In this document: one piece after another, positions 18,920 to 27,469 of the stretch
How the letters are laid out: every line of letters starts with the position of its first letter
Position numbering within the stretch: position 1 is the stretch's first letter
Source of the DNA: DRTC01 sp964521025
GTDB taxonomy: Bacteria; Cloacimonadota; Cloacimonadia; Cloacimonadales; TCS61
Assembly (NCBI GenBank): GCA_964521025.1
Contig: CAZFPK010000014.1
Span: forward strand, 1-64,000
Direction: 5' to 3'
DNA length: 64,000 bases
Notes under the pieces: generated by a model
The model's database searches: none
Told to the model about the DNA's origin: nothing
Seen by the model: the letters and a program-made list of their open reading frames with translations, nothing else
Translations under genes and position numbers: made by a program

Positions 18920-20224
18920 ATGAACATCGAAATAAAGAACGGATATTTAATTATCCCCAAAGAAAACTCATTTAAAGTCGAAAAAAATGATATTTTCATC
19001 CAAGACGGAATCCTAAAATATAAGAAAAAATTTGAAAAAGCAGACAAAACAATCGATGCCGGAAATCAGGTCATTTTTCCCGGACTGGTGAATGCTCATC
19101 ATCATATTTATTCCTGTTTATCCAAAGGAATTCCCGCGAAGACACCGTTCAAAGATTTTTTAGGAACATTAGAAAATCTCTGGTGGAAACTGGATCGTGC
19201 GTTAGATAAAGAAAGCGTTCAACTCTCGACAGTTCTAACTTTACAGGATTGTGTCAAGAGCGGAGTTACGACAGTTTTCGACCATCATATTTCAGCGAAT
19301 TATATAGAAAATTCCCTGGATACGATGGGAGATGTTTTCTCTGATTTCGGATTGAACGGAGTTCTCTGCTTTGAGACTTCTAACCGTAATGGAAAAGAAG
19401 TTTTCGAGAAGTCACTCGCTGAAAATATTCGTTTCCATCAGAAAAATCAAAACTCCAAAAACTTGAAAGGAATGATGGGACTGCACGCACTTCTTACTCT
19501 CGATGAACAAAACCTGGAAGAAATAAACCGGAAAACAGGAAATTTACCAATCCATTGTCATATCGCGGAAGGTGAGATCGATGAGATTCAAAGCAAAGAA
19601 AAATATGGGAAATCTGTTATTGAAAGGTTGGAAGAATTCGACTTGCTTCGTAAAAATTCGCTGCTCATTCACGCCAGTAATATTTCCAAAAAGGAGATTG
19701 ATATCCTGAAAGAAAAAGATGTTTTTATTGCCCAGGCAATCGACTCCAACATGAATAATGCTCTCAACATTGCCAATATTTCCAAAATCATCGATTCAGG
19801 AATCAAAACAACTGCCGGCACGGATGGAATGACATCCAATATTCTGAAAGCATTGAAAAATTCATTTCTGTTCACAAAATATCAGAACAAAAATCCGGAT
19901 ATTGGATTTCCGGAAATGATGTCATTACTTCTCGATTCCTTCCAACTTAAAACAACTTTCGGTTTCCCGCTCGGAATTTTGAAAAACGAACCTGCCGATC
20001 TCGTGATTTTCGATTATGTTCCGGCAACTCCTTTTGATGAAAATACATTTTGGGGACATTTCATTTATGGGATAACTGAATCGCAAGCGAGATGGGTGAT
20101 CAAAGGAAATGCGATTTTGCTGGATGATTTTCGATTGCATCTGACGAAAAAGTACGATGATTTGATCCGAAACAGGATTGGAATTTCAGAAAGGTTGTTT
20201 GAAAGGTTTGAAAAAATTAATTAA
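18920..20224 (+). CDS. ssnA: SsnA-type amidohydrolase
   Basis: A metal-dependent hydrolase of the amidohydrolase superfamily, 434 residues. The first metal motif is H60-x-H62 in NAHHHIYS; others are HCHIAEG (about 212), LIHASN, and AGTDG (about 297). The sequence resembles SsnA, a putative aminohydrolase found beside selenium-dependent molybdenum hydroxylases. The ribosome site is aggtggag. The next gene is a molybdenum hydroxylase 15 bases downstream, which supports the SsnA call. The substrate is unknown; a purine or related N-heterocycle is plausible. Confidence 0.8.
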   Translation: MNIEIKNGYLIIPKENSFKVEKNDIFIQDGILKYKKKFEKADKTIDAGNQVIFPGLVNAHHHIYSCLSKGIPAKTPFKDFLGTLENLWWKLDRALDKESVQLSTVLTLQDCVKSGVTTVFDHHISANYIENSLDTMGDVFSDFGLNGVLCFETSNRNGKEVFEKSLAENIRFHQKNQNSKNLKGMMGLHALLTLDEQNLEEINRKTGNLPIHCHIAEGEIDEIQSKEKYGKSVIERLEEFDLLRKNSLLIHASNISKKEIDILKEKDVFIAQAIDSNMNNALNIANISKIIDSGIKTTAGTDGMTSNILKALKNSFLFTKYQNKNPDIGFPEMMSLLLDSFQLKTTFGFPLGILKNEPADLVIFDYVPATPFDENTFWGHFIYGITESQARWVIKGNAILLDDFRLHLTKKYDDLIRNRIGISERLFERFEKIN

Positions 20225-20239
20225 TTTCCAGGATGATTT

Positions 20240-23200
20240 ATGTTTAACACAATCGGCAAAAAAATACAAAGAATAGACGGTTACGAAAAAGTAACCGGAA
20301 AAGCGATTTACGGAGATGACATCAAAATTCATGGAATGCTGTTCGCAGCTTTTCGATATACTGATATTCCATCCGGAAAGATAAAAAGAATCGATATTAC
20401 AGGAACTAAAAAATTGGAAGGTGTCGAAGCAATCGTTCTTTATAAAGATATTCCGGGAGCAAAACGAGTTGGACCGATCCGGCAGGATTATTTTCCGATC
20501 GTAAATGACGAAGTATTTTACGCCGGAGATGTAATTGCAATTGTTGCAGCAAAAACTAAAGAAATCGCTCAATCGGCAGTCGAGGAAATCGAAGTCGAAT
20601 ATGAACCGATAACTCCAATCACAGATATCGAAAAAGCAGTCAAACCGGGTTCGAGACTCGTTCACCAGGAATACAAAAGCAATATCGTTGTTCATTATCC
20701 GCTCATCAAAGGAGATGTGGAAAAAGGATTTGCAGATTCCGAACAGGTTATCGAGAGAAAATACAGAACTAATTTTGTTGAACATTCCTATATCGAGCCG
20801 GAATCAGTAACTGTAGTTCCCGATCCTACCACAAAAGGTTTCAAAATTTACGGCTCGATTCAGAATCCTTTTACAACCAGGAAAATTGTCGCTCTTTTTA
20901 TGGGTCTGAATCTCAATCAGGTTAATGTTTTTCCCTCCAATTTAGGTGGTTCTTTCGGAGGAAAAGATGATATCATCAATCATATTTCCTGCAGATTAGC
21001 ACTGCTTTCAAAAATCACAGGAAAACCTGTGCAGATAACTTATTCTCGTGAAAACTCCATAAAAGAAGGTTATAAAAGACATCCATACCTGATGAACTAC
21101 AAAGCAGGATTCGACTGCGATGGAAAATTGAAAGCGATGAAAATAGATATTCTGGCAGACAGCGGCGCATATTCATCCCAGACTTTTTTCGTAAATTGGC
21201 GTTCGGTCGTGCAGGCAACCGGTCCTTACGAGATCGAGAATGTGCAGACAGATATCAAAGGAATTTACACGAATAATTCTTATACCGCGGCAATGAGAGG
21301 TTTCGGTTCACCACAGGTTATTTTCGCCCAAGAATCTTTGATGGACGAAATTGCAGAAATTTGCAGTATCACTCCTCTTGAAATCCGAGAGATTAACGGT
21401 TATAAACAAGGAAGTATCACAGCCAGCGGTCAGAAACTTTCCGGGCATAAAGTATCTTTACAGCAAGTTATTAATGAAGCAGTTAAGAAAAGCGATTATA
21501 AAAAAGTAAGAACAAAATATTTCGAGAAAAATAAGACTTCGGAAAGATACAAATTCGGGCTCGGGCTTTCCTGCAGTTTTCGCGGTTGTTCTCTGGGAGC
21601 GGAAGGAATGGATATGTCGTCGGCGATCGTTTCCGTGCAGGCAGATGGAAGTGTGATCGTTTTTACCGGAGTTAATGAAAACGGGCAGGGATTGCGTACT
21701 TCGATGTGCCAGATATGTTCGGAAGTTCTGGGAGTCGAGCTCGAAAAAATAACCTTTCTCGAACCTCAAACTTCGACGATTGCAGATGGAGGGCCGACAG
21801 TTGCTTCGCGTGGAACTCTGGTTGGCGGAAATGCGGTGATCGATGCTGCCACAAAAGTTAAGAATAGAATTTTTGAAGTTATCAAAGAAGATTTGAAAGT
21901 AGCGGTTCTGGAAGAGACAGAATGGAAAAATGGAAAGATTTATTCTAAAAAATCAGGAAATAATTTCGTCGAGTTTTCCCAGGCAGTAGAAAGATCATAC
22001 TGGAAAGGAATCAATCTTTCTGCTTATGGCTGGTTCAAAGGACCACAAGTTGGCTGGAAAGAAAAAACCGGTCAGGGAAATGCTTATTTCACTTATGTTT
22101 ACGGATGTCATATCGCACAGATAAAAGTCGATACGATTACCGGGAAAATCGAACTTGTGAAAATCACGGCTGCGCATGATGTCGGCAAAATCATTAATCG
22201 TTTAGGAGCAGAAGGACAGATTTACGGGGGAGTTACGCAGGGGTTTGGCTACGGAGTTCTGGAAGATTATAACATTCAAAATGGTGAAGTAAAATCGCAA
22301 AACTTCGATGAATATTTAATTCCGACCATAAAAGATATTCCTGAAATAGAACCGGTCCTGATCGAGAATCCCGATAAATTCGGACCGTTCGGAGCAAAAA
22401 GTATCGGAGAACCGACTCTGGAATTAACTGCTGCTGCAGTTAATAATGCTTTGAAATTCGCAATTGGAAAGCATTCTTATCAAATTCCATTAACTCTGGA
22501 ACAGGTATTTTTAGGAAAGAATTTAAGAAAACCGGCACGGCAAAGTGAAGTCGTTCATCTTTCCCAAAAGAAAACAAAACAGGTTTTTCGAATAAACAAT
22601 ATCAAAACAAAAACTCCTGAAAATCTTGAAAATGCTCTTAATATTCTATCTGAAGGGAAATATAAAATCCTTGCCGGTGGCACCGATGTTATCGTACAAG
22701 CCAGAATGAAAACCGAACTGCTAAATCTTTTGAATATTTATTCCATTGCTGAACTCAAAGAAATTTCCGAAACTGAAAATGAAATTTTGATCGGAAGTGC
22801 AGTTACTTTCTCCCAGTTAATTTCCAATGAACTCATCAAAAAACATTTCCCGATTTTAGTGAAAGCCTGTTCCACAATCGGTTCCACGCAAATCCGCAAT
22901 CGTGCCACGATCGGGGGAAATATCGTCAATGCCGCTCCCTGTGCGGATTCTGTTCCTCCTTTGATCCTCCGTCGTGCAGAACTTGTTCTGCTTTCTAAAA
23001 CCGGACAACGAAAAATCCCCATTAAAGATTTCATCATCAAGCATTATCAAACTAAAATCAAACCCGATGAATTGCTGGTTTCGATTAATATTCCCAAACC
23101 TGCAAACAAAAAATATTATCACAGTTATTTCCAGCTCGGTAGAAGAAATGCCATGAACATCACTCGAATGAGCATCAGTGCTCTGATCTCGTTCGATTCT

Positions 23201-23473
23201 GAAAACAAGATCGACGAATGCCGGCTGGTGGACGGTTCGCTTTTCAGTCGTTCCCAACGATTGACAGGAGTAGAAAATTCACTCATCGGGAAACCATTGA
23301 ATGAGCAAAACATTGAAGGAATCGAAAAACTTTTGTCGGAAAAAATCGAAAAGGAGATCGGCAGACGCTGGTCGTCAGCATATAAAAGACCGGTTTTTAT
23401 TAATATGTGCAAAGAAGCATTAAGAGAGATTAACCGCGAATTTTCGCGAAAAAACGCGAATAATAAACCTTGA
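20240..23473 (+). CDS. molybdenum hydroxylase, fused molybdopterin and FAD subunits
   Basis: A xanthine dehydrogenase-family enzyme that hydroxylates heterocycles or aldehydes and passes electrons to FAD. Residues 1 to about 770 form the molybdopterin-binding part, with GGSFGGKDD, AMRGFGSPQV and the active-site glutamate in GAKSIGEPTLEL. From about 790 the FAD subunit follows (ILAGGTDVI, TIGGNIVNAAPCAD). This Mo-then-FAD fusion differs from the eukaryotic order (2Fe-2S, FAD, Mo). The last ~15 residues (EFSRKNANNKP) run through repeat-like DNA. The substrate cannot be read from sequence. Confidence 0.9.
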   Translation: MFNTIGKKIQRIDGYEKVTGKAIYGDDIKIHGMLFAAFRYTDIPSGKIKRIDITGTKKLEGVEAIVLYKDIPGAKRVGPIRQDYFPIVNDEVFYAGDVIAIVAAKTKEIAQSAVEEIEVEYEPITPITDIEKAVKPGSRLVHQEYKSNIVVHYPLIKGDVEKGFADSEQVIERKYRTNFVEHSYIEPESVTVVPDPTTKGFKIYGSIQNPFTTRKIVALFMGLNLNQVNVFPSNLGGSFGGKDDIINHISCRLALLSKITGKPVQITYSRENSIKEGYKRHPYLMNYKAGFDCDGKLKAMKIDILADSGAYSSQTFFVNWRSVVQATGPYEIENVQTDIKGIYTNNSYTAAMRGFGSPQVIFAQESLMDEIAEICSITPLEIREINGYKQGSITASGQKLSGHKVSLQQVINEAVKKSDYKKVRTKYFEKNKTSERYKFGLGLSCSFRGCSLGAEGMDMSSAIVSVQADGSVIVFTGVNENGQGLRTSMCQICSEVLGVELEKITFLEPQTSTIADGGPTVASRGTLVGGNAVIDAATKVKNRIFEVIKEDLKVAVLEETEWKNGKIYSKKSGNNFVEFSQAVERSYWKGINLSAYGWFKGPQVGWKEKTGQGNAYFTYVYGCHIAQIKVDTITGKIELVKITAAHDVGKIINRLGAEGQIYGGVTQGFGYGVLEDYNIQNGEVKSQNFDEYLIPTIKDIPEIEPVLIENPDKFGPFGAKSIGEPTLELTAAAVNNALKFAIGKHSYQIPLTLEQVFLGKNLRKPARQSEVVHLSQKKTKQVFRINNIKTKTPENLENALNILSEGKYKILAGGTDVIVQARMKTELLNLLNIYSIAELKEISETENEILIGSAVTFSQLISNELIKKHFPILVKACSTIGSTQIRNRATIGGNIVNAAPCADSVPPLILRRAELVLLSKTGQRKIPIKDFIIKHYQTKIKPDELLVSINIPKPANKKYYHSYFQLGRRNAMNITRMSISALISFDSENKIDECRLVDGSLFSRSQRLTGVENSLIGKPLNEQNIEGIEKLLSEKIEKEIGRRWSSAYKRPVFINMCKEALREINREFSRKNANNKP

Positions 23474-23520
23474 AAACACTCTTTGTTGCTTAGCACTTTC
23501 AAGGTTAACCTCCAAGGTTT
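23466..23520. repeat. inverted repeat 'aaccttgaaa ... tttcaaggtt'
   Basis: Arms around 23466-23475 and 23496-23506 pair, and a further ccaaggttt follows. The element contains the stop codon of the molybdenum hydroxylase gene. Its middle (gttgcttagcactttcaagg) recurs in reverse orientation near 60435-60530, upstream of tupB. Confidence 0.6.
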
Positions 23521-23535
23521 GATAAAAGGAAGATT

Positions 23536-23988
23536 ATGATCGATCTAAAATTCAAAGTAAACGGAAAAAAAATAAAAATCAAAGTCGATGCTTCATTAAG
23601 ACTGCTCGATATTCTGCGAGATAAACTCGATCTGACAGGCACTAAAGAAGGTTGCGGCATCGGGGAATGCGGAGCCTGCACAATTATTATGAACGGAGAA
23701 GCTGTCAATTCCTGTTTGATATTGGCTGATCAAGTTCAAGATGCGGAAATCGAAACTGTGGAAATTCTCGAAAAGGATGAAGTTCTATCCAATCTGCAAA
23801 AAGCTTTCCATGATTATGGTGCGATTCAATGCGGATTCTGTACACCGGGAATGCTGATGAGTGCCAAAGCACTTCTCGATAAAAATCCAAAACCCTCCGG
23901 AGATGAAATAAAAATTGCGCTCGAAGGAAATCTTTGTCGCTGCACGGGATATATTCCGATAATCGAAGCGATAACGAATGCTGAATAA
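23536..23988 (+). CDS. [2Fe-2S] subunit of molybdenum hydroxylase
   Basis: A small electron-transfer subunit with two clusters. The plant-ferredoxin-type cluster uses C40, C45, C48 and C60 (CGIGECGAC ... C). The second cluster uses C99, C102, C134 and C136 (QCGFCTPGM, LCRCTGY). The length of 150 residues is typical. It follows the fused Mo-FAD gene by 62 bases with its own AAGGAAG site, so the complete enzyme is encoded by these two genes. Confidence 0.94.
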   Translation: MIDLKFKVNGKKIKIKVDASLRLLDILRDKLDLTGTKEGCGIGECGACTIIMNGEAVNSCLILADQVQDAEIETVEILEKDEVLSNLQKAFHDYGAIQCGFCTPGMLMSAKALLDKNPKPSGDEIKIALEGNLCRCTGYIPIIEAITNAE

Positions 23989-24001
23989 CTCTCTTTAAAA
24001 A

Positions 24002-24289
24002 ATGTTACAAATCATCCTCGCTTTGATCTTGTTGATCTATTGGCTGGTTTTTTATATATTTGTCTTGAACGATCTATATCTTTCCCATCAATTTCTGGGA
24101 ATGATCTTACGGGTCTTTTTCCCAATCGCGATCCTGATCAATATAATTTGCACAATTTATGCGATATTTCTCCTAGCAAAAAAGAAAGGAAGAAAATTCC
24201 GAAACTTTGCCGCTTTAATTCTTAATATTGTACCGATTTTAGGAGTCATATTTTTCTTGAGTTGGTTGTTTTTCGGAATTAAAATTTAA
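24002..24289 (+). CDS. small three-helix membrane protein, unknown
   Basis: A 95-residue, very hydrophobic protein with about three membrane helices (residues 2-25, 35-60, 70-92) and a basic loop KKKGRKFRN between helices 2 and 3, which suggests a cytoplasmic loop. No family recognised and no strong ribosome site. It starts 13 bases after the 2Fe-2S gene. It could be a membrane partner of the hydroxylase, or just a neighbour. Confidence 0.6.
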   Translation: MLQIILALILLIYWLVFYIFVLNDLYLSHQFLGMILRVFFPIAILINIICTIYAIFLLAKKKGRKFRNFAALILNIVPILGVIFFLSWLFFGIKI

Positions 24290-24447
24290 GTTCGTTATCT
24301 TATCAATTTCGATAAATTATTATTTTCGAATTTAGTTTCAGAAATGAAATACATTTTTTTCTGTTAAGCACATTTCCAATTTTTGTATTGACTTCAAATC
24401 ATTCCAAAAAGAAAAGGTTAAAGCAAAAATAATTCGGAGGAATAGAA

Positions 24448-24969
24448 ATGAAAAGTACAATAACCACGATTGTAATGGCAATTTTAGCTGGTACGATTTT
24501 AATCGCGGAATCTATCAAAATCGCTTATATCGACACGGAAAGGGTTATGGCGGAAAGCCGGGATACGCAAGAAGCACAAAATGTTTTTCAAACAGAACAG
24601 GAAAGTTGGAAAAACGAGATCTCTGAACTTGATGCAGAAATTGAAAGACTTTATTCTGAATATGAAACTAAAAAAATGATCTTAACAGAATCAGGTAAAC
24701 AAGAAGCAGAAGATAAAATCAATGAGCTATCTATTGAGAGAGAGGCACTTGTTCAGGAAATTTACGGAGAAAGCGGGAAAGCAATGCAAAGAAATGCTGA
24801 ACTTCTCGAACCGATCCTGACTAAACTTAAAAATGTTATAGAAAAAGTTTCCGTAGAAAATAATTATACGATCGTTCTCGATGCTTCTGCCGGTGGAATT
24901 CTTTATGCAAAACCAAGTTTGGATATTACCGACGATATTATCCTGGAACTCGACGAAGCCGTCGAATAG
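24448..24969 (+). CDS. skp: periplasmic chaperone Skp/OmpH
   Basis: Skp escorts unfolded outer-membrane proteins across the periplasm. The protein has a signal peptide (cut near AGTILIAES), the KIAYIDTERVM beta strand typical of the family, a long charged coiled-coil (about 45-125), and the closing YTIVLDASAGGILYA strand. 173 residues is normal. A GGAGGAAT site precedes ATG 24448. It starts the skp-lpxD-lpxC/fabZ-lpxA cluster, a standard neighbourhood. Confidence 0.9.
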   Translation: MKSTITTIVMAILAGTILIAESIKIAYIDTERVMAESRDTQEAQNVFQTEQESWKNEISELDAEIERLYSEYETKKMILTESGKQEAEDKINELSIEREALVQEIYGESGKAMQRNAELLEPILTKLKNVIEKVSVENNYTIVLDASAGGILYAKPSLDITDDIILELDEAVE

Positions 24970-25027
24970 GTTTTGAGTAAAATCGAATTGTCCATTCTCC
25001 AAAGTATTCTGCGATTGATGAATCAGG

Positions 25028-26110
25028 ATGAATGTAAACAATTCAAATAATAAAGAAATGAAATTATTTAAAACATCTTTAACTTCAAAACAGGTCGCTG
25101 CCAAATTTAAAGGAATTCTGAGCGAACATCACAAAAATCTATTATCCAATGTATCGGAATTGAACGAAGCGGAAGAAAATTCTGTCTGCTTTTATGAAAA
25201 TCCAAAATATCTAGCCGACCTGAAAAGTTCAAAAGCAGGTTTGATCTTTGTTCCGGCAGATTTTGACCCGACTTTGAAACCTGATACAAATCTTCTTCTC
25301 ATCGAAAAACCATACATCAATTTTCTGAAACTCGTCCGGGAATGGCTGGAAATGAATAAACCGGAAATCGCTGAAAATATTTCCCATACAGCATCGATTT
25401 CCGGAACTGCAAAAATCGGGAAAGATGTTATTCTCGGAGCGAATGTCGTGATCAGGGAAAATGTTGTCATCGATAATAATACCTTGATCGAGAGTAATTG
25501 CGTTATCCGGGAAAATGTCCGGATCGGTTCAAATTGTCATATTTATCCTAACACGACGATCTATGAAGACAGCATCATCAAAAATAATGTGATCATTCAT
25601 GCCGGCTGCGTTATTGGAGCAGATGGTTTCGGATACATTTTTGATAATGGAATTCATCACAAAGTTCCGCAGGTCGGCAATGTTATCATCGAAGATAATG
25701 TCGAGATCGGGGCGAATTCAACCATCGATCGAGCAACTCTCGGAGCGACAGTTATCGGTAAAGGAACCAAGATCGACAATCTTGTTCAGGTCGGACACAA
25801 TTGTAAGATCGGTGAAAATTCCATAATTTGTGCTCAAGTTGGATTAGCCGGAAGTACGGAAATCGGAAACACAGTTTTTCTGGCAGGACAGGTTGGAGTT
25901 GCCGGACATCTGAAAATTGGCGACGGAGCCATGATCGGAGCTCAATCCGGGATTTCGGGAGATGTTCCCGAAAATGCGAAATACCTGGGTTACCCGGCGA
26001 TCGATGCGGATTTGCAGAAACGGATTTTTGCAGTGCAGAGACGGTTACCGGAAGTGGTAAAATTTTATCGAAAAGAGATGAAGAAAGCCAGGAAGAAAGA
26101 AGCTAAATAA
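25028..26110 (+). CDS. lpxD: UDP-3-O-acylglucosamine N-acyltransferase
   Basis: LpxD adds the N-linked acyl chain in lipid A synthesis. The N-terminal domain (about 20-100) is followed by many hexapeptide repeats forming a left-handed beta helix, with the catalytic segment DGFGYIFDNGIHHKVPQVG and GANSTIDRATLG. 360 residues is typical. ATG 25028 has an AGG directly before it; ATG 25058 is an alternative start. Neither has an ideal ribosome site. It follows skp by 58 bases. Confidence 0.94.
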   Translation: MNVNNSNNKEMKLFKTSLTSKQVAAKFKGILSEHHKNLLSNVSELNEAEENSVCFYENPKYLADLKSSKAGLIFVPADFDPTLKPDTNLLLIEKPYINFLKLVREWLEMNKPEIAENISHTASISGTAKIGKDVILGANVVIRENVVIDNNTLIESNCVIRENVRIGSNCHIYPNTTIYEDSIIKNNVIIHAGCVIGADGFGYIFDNGIHHKVPQVGNVIIEDNVEIGANSTIDRATLGATVIGKGTKIDNLVQVGHNCKIGENSIICAQVGLAGSTEIGNTVFLAGQVGVAGHLKIGDGAMIGAQSGISGDVPENAKYLGYPAIDADLQKRIFAVQRRLPEVVKFYRKEMKKARKKEAK

Positions 26111-26180
26111 TCTGACTTCTCAAGTATAAAACTCGTGTTACATTTACTATCCTAACCTTTCTCCCATTCCCATCAAACGG

Positions 26181-27420
26181 GGAATCAGAAAAAGGCTTTG
26201 ACAGTTCATTTAGAGAAATAAAAAAATTAACCTAAAAAATAAGGAGGAAAGAACGATGTTTAAGAAAATGATGCTAATTGTATTATTTTGCTAGTAATTT
26301 TTAATGTGGTTTATGCAAAAGGTAAACAAGTTGAGGATATTGTACTGAAAGAACAGATTAGAGATTTTCTGGTTGAAAAAGAAATGAATGTAGTAAAAAG
26401 CATAGGCGATCATCTTAATTTATTTGGTCTGGAAAGAATAATCGATCAAAAGAACTATAAAGATTATGAGATATATCAAGCTAGTATTGATGTTGGACTT
26501 ATTTATAGATTCACGATTCTAAAAAAAAATGATGATATCTATCTAATGCCGAGAGATTTTAATAAACTACTTTTCCACTCAAATAATCATTCTACAAAAG
26601 ATAATGAATTGATAATTGCAGAAAAATATGTTGAACTTTTTGAGGTCGATGATATCATTATAGAAAAAAGTGAGATGATAAATGTCACTCTTGAAGGGAA
26701 AGAATATGATATTGAACTAATTACATTAACAAATATAAGAGATATTAATCCCTGGACAAAAATAAATTCTATTAGAAAAAAATGGAATTTAAAATTTAAA
26801 AATGGACAGCTTTTTCGTTTCAGAAAAGAGGAATTAGAATCATATATAAATGACAAAAGAATAGATACAGAAAGAAATATTCATAGTCAAACTTTTAATA
26901 TCAAAACAAGGCAAAATGAACGATTATGTAATGTTGTTATAAAAAACTATTTAGCAGATGAAATTACATTTGAAGATCCTACAAATAATATTAACTATTT
27001 TGATAAATATGTAATTGTAAAAAAAAATGATAATCCTGTTCCTGCTATTGAACGCACAGTAAATATAGAACTAAGTGATTTTACACCTTTTTCTAATGTC
27101 GATGTCGAAATAACTATTGAAAAAGGTGCAACTATTCATACTTTATTTAGTCAAATCATAATAGTTGATTCTCTTGGGAATGCAAACTATGATTGGGAAA
27201 TTTCCTATAATGTTCACACAGGTAAATGCAAAATTACAGCAAATGGTAGTAACGAAAAATATTTCTTTATATATCGGACGCTTTCGGATGATTTACCGGA
27301 AGAACTTAATTATGATTACAAAATTCTGTATGGAGATCAATTCCCAAGTTTTAATGAAACAGATATTGAAGCCTTTCTCTCATTCTCTATTTTCAGGGAA
27401 TTAGAAAAAGGTTTTGACAG
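26181..27420 (+). repeat. upstream unit of a ~1.2-kb tandem duplication
   Basis: Sequence from about 26181 recurs with an offset near 1215-1216 bases. The segment ggaatcagaaaaaggctttg (26181-26200) matches ggaattagaaaaaggttttg at 27397-27416, and the coding text starting at 26293 matches that at 27508. About 240 bases (26293 to about 26534) are identical to the second copy; the rest is clearly diverged. The 3' end of copy 1 is fused to a copy of the original upstream DNA, which marks the junction. Confidence 0.85.
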
Positions 27421-27433
27421 AATTAGTATATAA
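26256..27433 (+). pseudogene. frameshifted, truncated first copy of the secreted metallopeptidase gene
   Basis: ATG 26256 has a perfect AGGAGG site, but the frame ends at TAG 26292 after 12 codons of a signal peptide. A one-base loss relative to the second copy (gctagt versus gcacagt) causes this. The remaining frame runs to 27433 and encodes about 380 residues like the N-terminal third of the next protein, then ends in unrelated residues (LSFSIFRELEKG) read from duplicated upstream DNA. It lacks the peptidase and beta-helix parts. A protein from TTG 26288 would have no signal peptide. Confidence 0.8.
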
Positions 27434-27469
27434 ATAAGTAGTTGAAACATAAAAAAATAGGAGGATATG

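Noticed and set aside
20186..20785. 199-residue open frame on the minus strand
   Set aside because: It is rich in F, C and S and lies antisense to the molybdenum hydroxylase, which has clear motifs; shadow frame.
26288..27433. Intact cytosolic protein starting at TTG 26288
   Set aside because: The upstream ATG with AGGAGG and homology to the second copy show a broken signal peptide, and the 3' end is a duplication joint.
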